NCBI GenBank assembly: GCA_019239965.1 | Contig: JAFAZC010000059.1 | Coordinates: 1 to 64,000 of the forward strand | Direction of reading: 5' to 3' | Length of the DNA stretch: 64,000 nucleotides | Source: Kutzneria sp. | Lineage (GTDB): Bacteria > Actinomycetota > Actinomycetes > Mycobacteriales > Pseudonocardiaceae | Shown: one piece after another, positions 60,438-64,000 of the stretch | Numbering within the stretch: the stretch's first letter is position 1 | Layout: each line of letters opens with the position of its first letter | Notes under the pieces: generated by a model | What the model saw: only the letters and a program-made list of their open reading frames with translations | Databases searched by the model: none | Told to the model about the DNA's origin: nothing | Made by a program: the position numbers and the translations under genes

Positions 60438-61082
60438 ATGGACCCGTCCCTGGCACAGCGCATCGCTGACCTCGGGGCGTGGCTGCGGCTGGGACCCCTG
60501 CTCACCGAGTATCTGCCTTGCACGGCTCGGGAACTGCGGCCAGCAGGCCTGACGACCGTGCTCGACGAGATCCTCGTCGGCGCGCGCAGCGTGCTCGTCG
60601 AATGCGGTTGCGGGTCGTCCTCAGTGGTCGTCGCCAGACTGCTCGCCCGCCGCGGATTCGGTCATCTGCTGTCCCTTGAACACGACGAGCGGCAGGCGGC
60701 CTTCGTCTGCAGCCAGCTGCGTCGGGAGAGTCTTGGCCACGTGGCCAAGGTTGTGCACGCGCCGCTGGCCAGGCACCCCGCCGCGCTCGGCCGAGCTGGC
60801 TGGTACTCGCCGCGGCTGGTGTACGACGAGGTGTCCGACTACGTCGACCAGCATGGCCTCATCGACCTGCTGCTTGTCGACGGCCCGGTCGGCGATGAAC
60901 TGGTCCGGTATCCGGCGCTGCCGGTGCTGCACCGCGTGCTCGCACCCGGTGCCGTCGTGCTGCTCGATGACATCGGTCAGCCGGGTGAGCTGACCGTGAT
61001 GAACCGCTGGCGCCGTGAGTTCGGTCTTCGCTTCCACACCAACCGGTCCGCTCGGCTCGGCTGCGCCGTGCTCACGCTTTGA
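60438..61082 (+). CDS. Class I SAM-dependent methyltransferase-like protein
   Basis: 214 residues. Glycine-rich motif I region VLVECGCGSSSVVVARLLARRG near residues 52-73, acidic motif II LSLEHDERQAAFV, and LLLVDGPVGDEL near 152, all in Rossmann order. C-terminal half VVLLDDIGQPGELTVMNRW. Starts 1 bp after the PLP-fold gene, so cotranscribed. Substrate unknown. Motif I reads CGCGSSS rather than the common GxGxG, so SAM binding should be considered likely but not proven. Confidence 0.7.
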   Translation: MDPSLAQRIADLGAWLRLGPLLTEYLPCTARELRPAGLTTVLDEILVGARSVLVECGCGSSSVVVARLLARRGFGHLLSLEHDERQAAFVCSQLRRESLGHVAKVVHAPLARHPAALGRAGWYSPRLVYDEVSDYVDQHGLIDLLLVDGPVGDELVRYPALPVLHRVLAPGAVVLLDDIGQPGELTVMNRWRREFGLRFHTNRSARLGCAVLTL

Positions 61083-61086
61083 CGGG

Positions 61087-62073
61087 TCATCGAGCGAGGA
61101 CGAGCTTGCCGAACACGCCGCCGTCCTCGAGTCGGCGATGTGCTTGACCGGCCTGCGACATTGGCAACACCGCGTCGATGACTGGCCGCACCGCCCCGCT
61201 GTCGATCAACGGCCACAGCCGGGCGCGCACATCGGCCACGATCTCCGCCTTGCCGCCGGGACCGGTCACCGGCCGACCCCGCAGTCCGGTCGCCGCCACA
61301 CTCGCCCGCTTGCCAAGCAGCTTGCCGAGGTCGAGCTCGCCCTTGCGGCCACCCTGCATACCGATCACCACCAGCCGACCGCCGGTGGCCAACACGTCGA
61401 CGTTGCGGTCGAGGTAGGCCCCGCCCATGTTGTCGAGCACCACGTCAGCTCCGTGATCCGCGGTCGCCTTGCGTAGGGCACCGACGAACTCCTGCTCGCG
61501 GTAGTTGATCGTCATGTCGGCGCCGAGCGACCGGCATCGAGCCAGCCGCTCGGCGGAGCCGGCCGTCACCGCGACCGTAGCCCCAAGCGCCTTGCCAACC
61601 TGGATCGCACACGTGCCGATGCCGCTTGCGCCTCCATGCACCAGTAGGACGTCGCCAGCAGTGAGACCGGCCAGTCGCACCACGTTGGACCACACCGTGC
61701 AGGCGACCTCCGGCAAGCCGGCCGCCGAAACCAGATCCACCCCAGCTGGCACGGGTAGCACCTGCTCGGCAGGTACCGCGACCCGTTCCGCGTAGCCGCC
61801 GCCGGCCAGCAGCGCGCACACTCTGTCACCGACTCGCCAGTCGGTGACCCCGTCACCGAGCGCGGCGACCGTCCCGGAGCATTCCAACCCGAGGATGTCC
61901 GAGGCTCCCGGTGGCGGCGGGTAGTTTCCCTGGCGCTGCAGTAGATCCGCCCGGTTCACCCCGGACGCGGTGACGTCGAGCAGCACCTCACCGGGGCCGG
62001 GCGCCGGATCGGGAACCTCGGCCCATCGCAGCACATCCGGCCCGCCCGGCTCCCTGATCGTGATCGCACGCAT
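61087..62073 (-). CDS. NAD(P)H-quinone oxidoreductase-like protein (zeta-crystallin/PIG3 type)
   Basis: 328 residues of the medium-chain reductase family without catalytic zinc. N-terminal GroES-like part: ITIREPGGPDVLRWAEVPDPAPGPGEVL, SGVNRADLLQRQGNYPPPPGASDILGLECSG. Nucleotide-binding Rossmann motif VHGGASGIGTCAIQVGKALGA. C-terminal PMSQAGQAHRRLEDGGVFGKLVLAR. This is PIG3/Rv3777-like, acting on quinones with NADPH. ATG chosen; a longer frame lacks family sequence. Convergent with the methyltransferase gene, 4 bp apart. Confidence 0.92.
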   Translation of the reverse strand: MRAITIREPGGPDVLRWAEVPDPAPGPGEVLLDVTASGVNRADLLQRQGNYPPPPGASDILGLECSGTVAALGDGVTDWRVGDRVCALLAGGGYAERVAVPAEQVLPVPAGVDLVSAAGLPEVACTVWSNVVRLAGLTAGDVLLVHGGASGIGTCAIQVGKALGATVAVTAGSAERLARCRSLGADMTINYREQEFVGALRKATADHGADVVLDNMGGAYLDRNVDVLATGGRLVVIGMQGGRKGELDLGKLLGKRASVAATGLRGRPVTGPGGKAEIVADVRARLWPLIDSGAVRPVIDAVLPMSQAGQAHRRLEDGGVFGKLVLAR

Positions 62074-62718
62074 GGCCGTGACGGTAACCCAGTCATGAAC
62101 GCGGCTGGGTGCGGTGACCGTCACAGGCCACCGCACCCAGATTTCTTCTTCAGCAGGTGGCGGTTGCGGTCACTGGTGAGGGTGGCGTGGAGTCCCGCCG
62201 GTAGCACCGCGAAACGCGACCGATGCCGGACTCGACAACGTCGATGTGCGCGAACAAACCCGACGATGGCACCTGCGCACTCGAAGCCTCACCTTGTGCT
62301 GCTCACGGTCACGACCGGACCGGTACGACCAGCCCGACCGCGGGGATGCAGCTGACACGCTGACCGCCGCCGCGAAGTGCTCCTGTCATAGCACCACCTG
62401 CGTCCCTTCTGGAAGGCCGCGAAATGTCCGTGCCGCTCTCTCGGCCTCGGTACCTCCGCTCGGCCGTCCCTGTCGTCAGCATGCGCCTATGTGACTGATA
62501 CCACAACTCACAGCCGTCCCCGGGCAGAGTGGAACCGCGCCGTCACAATGTGTGACCGCTCTGGCGGCTGCGGTCGCTGTGAATCACCGGCTCGAGACAT
62601 CCGTACCCGTTCGTGGCGATCGGACCGGAATAGCCTGACCGTGAACGAGCTCGCAGCTCGCCGTGAAAACCGTAGCGCTTGCGCTCACCGCAGCGATGAG
62701 CTTCAACGAGGAGGCCAC
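62074..62718. other. 645-bp gene-free region with a T-tailed hairpin
   Basis: No credible gene on either strand; open frames here are short and Arg-rich. A perfect 12-bp-arm hairpin, CTGGGTGCGGTG (62104-62115) and CACCGCACCCAG (62128-62139), is followed on the plus strand by ATTTCTTCTTC, like a terminator for a plus-strand transcript, though no plus-strand gene precedes it. The rest presumably holds promoters for the quinone oxidoreductase (minus) and the MarR regulator (plus). Confidence 0.55.
62104..62139 (+). terminator. 12-bp-arm hairpin with T-rich tail
   Basis: Perfect arms, 12-nt loop containing GACCGTC, then a T-rich tail on the plus strand. Could terminate an unannotated small plus-strand RNA antisense to the oxidoreductase leader. 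Confidence 0.5.
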
Positions 62719-63198
62719 GTGGGCGCTGATCGAGATGAGCCGCGCTGGCTCAATGAGAGCGAGATGGCGGCGTGGCGCTCCTATCGGGTCGCCAGCATAC
62801 TTCTCGAAGGTCAGCTGCACCGTGATCTTGTCGAGGCTCACGACATCGGGCTCGCCGACTACGAGGTGCTCGTACGCCTTTCCGAATGCCCAGGGCGCCA
62901 GATGCGGATGAGTAAACTGGCCATCGAGGTCGCCTCGTCCAAGAGCAGGGTCTCCCACCAGATCACCAGGATGGAACGAGCGGGACTGGTCATCAGGAGC
63001 GAGTGTGGCAGCGATGGTCGCGGTGTTTTCGCGGTACTCACCGATCAGGGCATGAACAAGCTGCGCGAGGCGGCGCCCACCCACGTCAAGGGTGTCCGGC
63101 AGCAGATCGTTGACCTGCTGTCGCCCCAGGAGCAGCAGGTGATCGCCACGGTGTTCAGTCGTCTCGATGCCCATCTGCGCAGGGTCAATCCGGAGTGA
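62719..63198 (+). CDS. MarR-family transcriptional regulator
   Basis: 159 residues from a GTG with GAGGAGG 4 nt upstream (GADRDEPRWLNESEM); the longer frame upstream is Arg/Cys-rich and unsupported. Helical dimerisation start (AAWRSYRVASILLEGQLHRDLVEAHD) then the winged helix: YEVLVRLSECPGRQMRMSKLAIEVASSKSRVSHQITRMERAGLVIRSECGSDGRGVFAVLTDQG. Typical MarR. Ligand and targets unknown; it could regulate the quinone oxidoreductase beyond the 645-bp gap or genes to its right. Confidence 0.92.
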   Translation: MGADRDEPRWLNESEMAAWRSYRVASILLEGQLHRDLVEAHDIGLADYEVLVRLSECPGRQMRMSKLAIEVASSKSRVSHQITRMERAGLVIRSECGSDGRGVFAVLTDQGMNKLREAAPTHVKGVRQQIVDLLSPQEQQVIATVFSRLDAHLRRVNPE

Positions 63199-63224
63199 CG
63201 GTCGGCAGAGCGGCCGGCTACCCT
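63196..63224 (+). promoter_or_regulatory. Promoter of tRNA-Ser(TGA)
   Basis: TGACGG (63196-63201), 17-bp spacer, TACCCT (63219-63224), 8 nt before the tRNA. It overlaps the end of the MarR gene. Confidence 0.6.
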
Positions 63225-63232
63225 GCTAACAG

Positions 63233-63317
63233 GGAAGCGTGGCAGAGCGGCCGAATGCATCCGCCTTGAAAGCGGAAGACCCGCGAGGGTCCGGGGGTTC
63301 AAATCCCTCCGCTTCCG
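63233..63317 (+). tRNA. tRNA-Ser (anticodon TGA)
   Basis: 85 nt. Acceptor GGAAGCG pairs with CGCTTCC, discriminator G. Anticodon stem TCCGC/GCGGA with loop CTTGAAA gives TGA at 63267-63269. Serine-type long variable arm AGACCCGCGAGGGTCC, T arm GGGGGTTCAAATCCCTC. Its 3' end is the likely attachment site of the element to the right. Confidence 0.97.
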
Positions 63318-63326
63318 CCCTGTTCA

Positions 63327-63363
63327 GAGGGGGCGTCTCCCGATCATCGGGAGGCGCCCCCTC
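63327..63363. terminator. Strong stem-loop between tRNA-Ser and the integrase gene
   Basis: 18-bp arms starting GAGGGGGCG with one G-T pair, small ATCAT-like loop, located between converging tRNA and integrase transcripts. Confidence 0.75.
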
Positions 63364-63368
63364 GTTGC

Positions 63369-63392
63369 GTCGTCTCAGTTGTCGTCTCAGTT
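63369..63392. repeat. 12-bp tandem duplication across the integrase stop codon
   Basis: GTCGTCTCAGTT twice in a row; the integrase stop codon lies in the second copy. Confidence 0.85.
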
Positions 63393-64000
63393 GGCTGCCC
63401 ACAGGAACGCATTGACCCTGTTCGCCACATCGTCGCGCATCGCAGCGGTGATGTGCTGGTACCGCTGCGCCAGCTTCGAGTTGGACCAGCCCATGAACTC
63501 CATTGCGGTCCGTTCCGGTACGCCAAGCAACAGCAGAACAGTTGCCGCAGTGTGTCGAGCGTCGTGCAACCGAGCGTCTCGGACGCCTGCCTCAGCAAGC
63601 AAGGCCTTCCATTCGTAGGCGTCGCTGCGTGGGTCCACTGGCTTACCGTTGGGCTGGGTGAACATCCATTCACCTGGTTGCCACATATTGCCGGCAACCA
63701 GGTGTTCCTTATCTTGTGCCTCCTTATGCGCCATGAGTAGATCAAACAGTTGGTCAGGCAGACGTAGACCACGGCGGCCAGCAGCCGACTTGACGTCTAC
63801 TTCAACAACCCCGCCGATCCGCTTGGGGCAATACCGAGCATGCTTTACACAGCCAGGTTGGCATGGCGGTGGACACTTCTTGTGTCGTTTGCATGGCTGT
63901 TCACACGGCTTCGTCTTGTGATGGTTTTTCGCGCAGGCCGCCAGATTGATGCATCCGTGTTCATAGGTCTGCCGCTGGCGCTGTTTGCTGACACGCAGCA
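63387..64000 (-). CDS. int: Tyrosine recombinase/integrase, C-terminal part
   Basis: Over 200 residues visible, open to the right edge; the N-terminus lies outside. Catalytic motifs present: the Lys of the beta-hairpin region VDVKSAAGRRGL, LHDARHTAAT (His-x-x-Arg), MGWSNSKLAQRY with Tyr nucleophile in RYQHI. The first Arg box must lie further right. Between the two halves is an insert of about 42 residues with 8 Cys and several His, probably a zinc-binding loop known from actinobacterial integrative elements. It points at the 3' end of tRNA-Ser(TGA), the usual arrangement for integration. Marks the left boundary of an integrated plasmid, ICE or prophage. Confidence 0.93.
   Translation of the reverse strand, partial: LRVSKQRQRQTYEHGCINLAACAKNHHKTKPCEQPCKRHKKCPPPCQPGCVKHARYCPKRIGGVVEVDVKSAAGRRGLRLPDQLFDLLMAHKEAQDKEHLVAGNMWQPGEWMFTQPNGKPVDPRSDAYEWKALLAEAGVRDARLHDARHTAATVLLLLGVPERTAMEFMGWSNSKLAQRYQHITAAMRDDVANRVNAFLWAAN

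Noticed and set aside
62491-62718. N-terminal extension of the MarR gene
   Set aside because: Arg/Cys-rich leader without MarR similarity; GAGGAGG marks the downstream GTG.

Overview
The window looks like the chromosome of a high-GC actinomycete of the Pseudonocardiaceae (Amycolatopsis/Saccharopolyspora type). Reasons: strong third-position GC, frequent GTG starts, several leaderless genes with a TAnnnT box 6-8 nt upstream, a mycobacterial-type galactan pathway (glf, glfT2, glfT1, Wzm/Wzt exporter), the actinobacterial proteasome activator Bpa with its GQYL tail, and a fused CydDC. Gene content and local order resemble the Rv3632-Rv3838 part of Mycobacterium tuberculosis. No genus can be fixed from this sequence alone.

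Layout. 1-3853: dipeptide ABC transporter operon (minus strand; the ATPase runs off the left edge). 3994-7861: nucleotide-kinase-like protein, recR, ybaB, dnaX and SRP RNA, all minus strand. 7933-8202: a small orphan gene. 8247-13876: a minus-strand run of a PSD-like decarboxylase, a guanidine-modifying enzyme, an ABC exporter, a response regulator and a sensor kinase. Its first two genes are about 50% GC in the stretches counted, against about 68% in a neighbouring gene. 14120: tRNA-Ser(GGA). 14296-17685: Xaa-Pro aminopeptidase and a secreted nuclease. 17808-21771: homogentisate catabolism (hmgA; divergent orphan gene, fahA, iclR). 21783-30208: GDT1-type transporter, cydA-cydB-cydDC, and a GAF sensor kinase with a NarL-type regulator. 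30212-33602: flavin reductase, macro-domain protein, pheA, phosphoglycerate-mutase-like protein, metallopeptidase. 33602-40049: septum-formation-like protein, a three-gene DUF1190-like/ATP-grasp/DUF350 module, serS, an LLM oxidoreductase and a HAD phosphatase. 40115-58361: envelope glycan region with PpgS-like GT, DUF2304, flippase, GT2, two DUF6541 genes (one frameshifted), a glucoamylase-fold protein, GT4, glf-glfT2, a DUF2975/XRE/CPBP insert, and glfT1-wzt-wzm. 58493-63198: bpa, a PLP-fold protein lacking the Schiff-base lysine, a methyltransferase, a quinone oxidoreductase and a MarR regulator. 63233 to the end: tRNA-Ser(TGA) followed by a tyrosine integrase pointing at it, so the right edge appears to lie inside an integrated element.

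How the genes work together. The galactan genes form one pathway: Glf makes UDP-galactofuranose, GlfT1 and GlfT2 build the chain, Wzm/Wzt move it across the membrane; the surrounding glycosyltransferases and multi-pass proteins probably add other envelope sugars. The tyrosine-degradation genes, the divergent inverted repeat and the IclR regulator form a compact catabolic unit. cydAB and cydDC are the bd oxidase and its assembly transporter.

The best candidates for undescribed biology are: (1) the low-GC decarboxylase/guanidine-enzyme pair with an adjacent exporter and two-component system, between SRP RNA and tRNA-Ser; (2) the DUF2975/XRE/CPBP module with two copies of the same TATCG-N5-CGATA site, one inside a perfect 24-bp-arm hairpin; (3) the DUF1190-like/ATP-grasp/DUF350 module; and (4) an unassigned protein between hmgA and fahA that could fill the missing isomerase step. 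No CRISPR array, rRNA or insertion-sequence transposase was seen.
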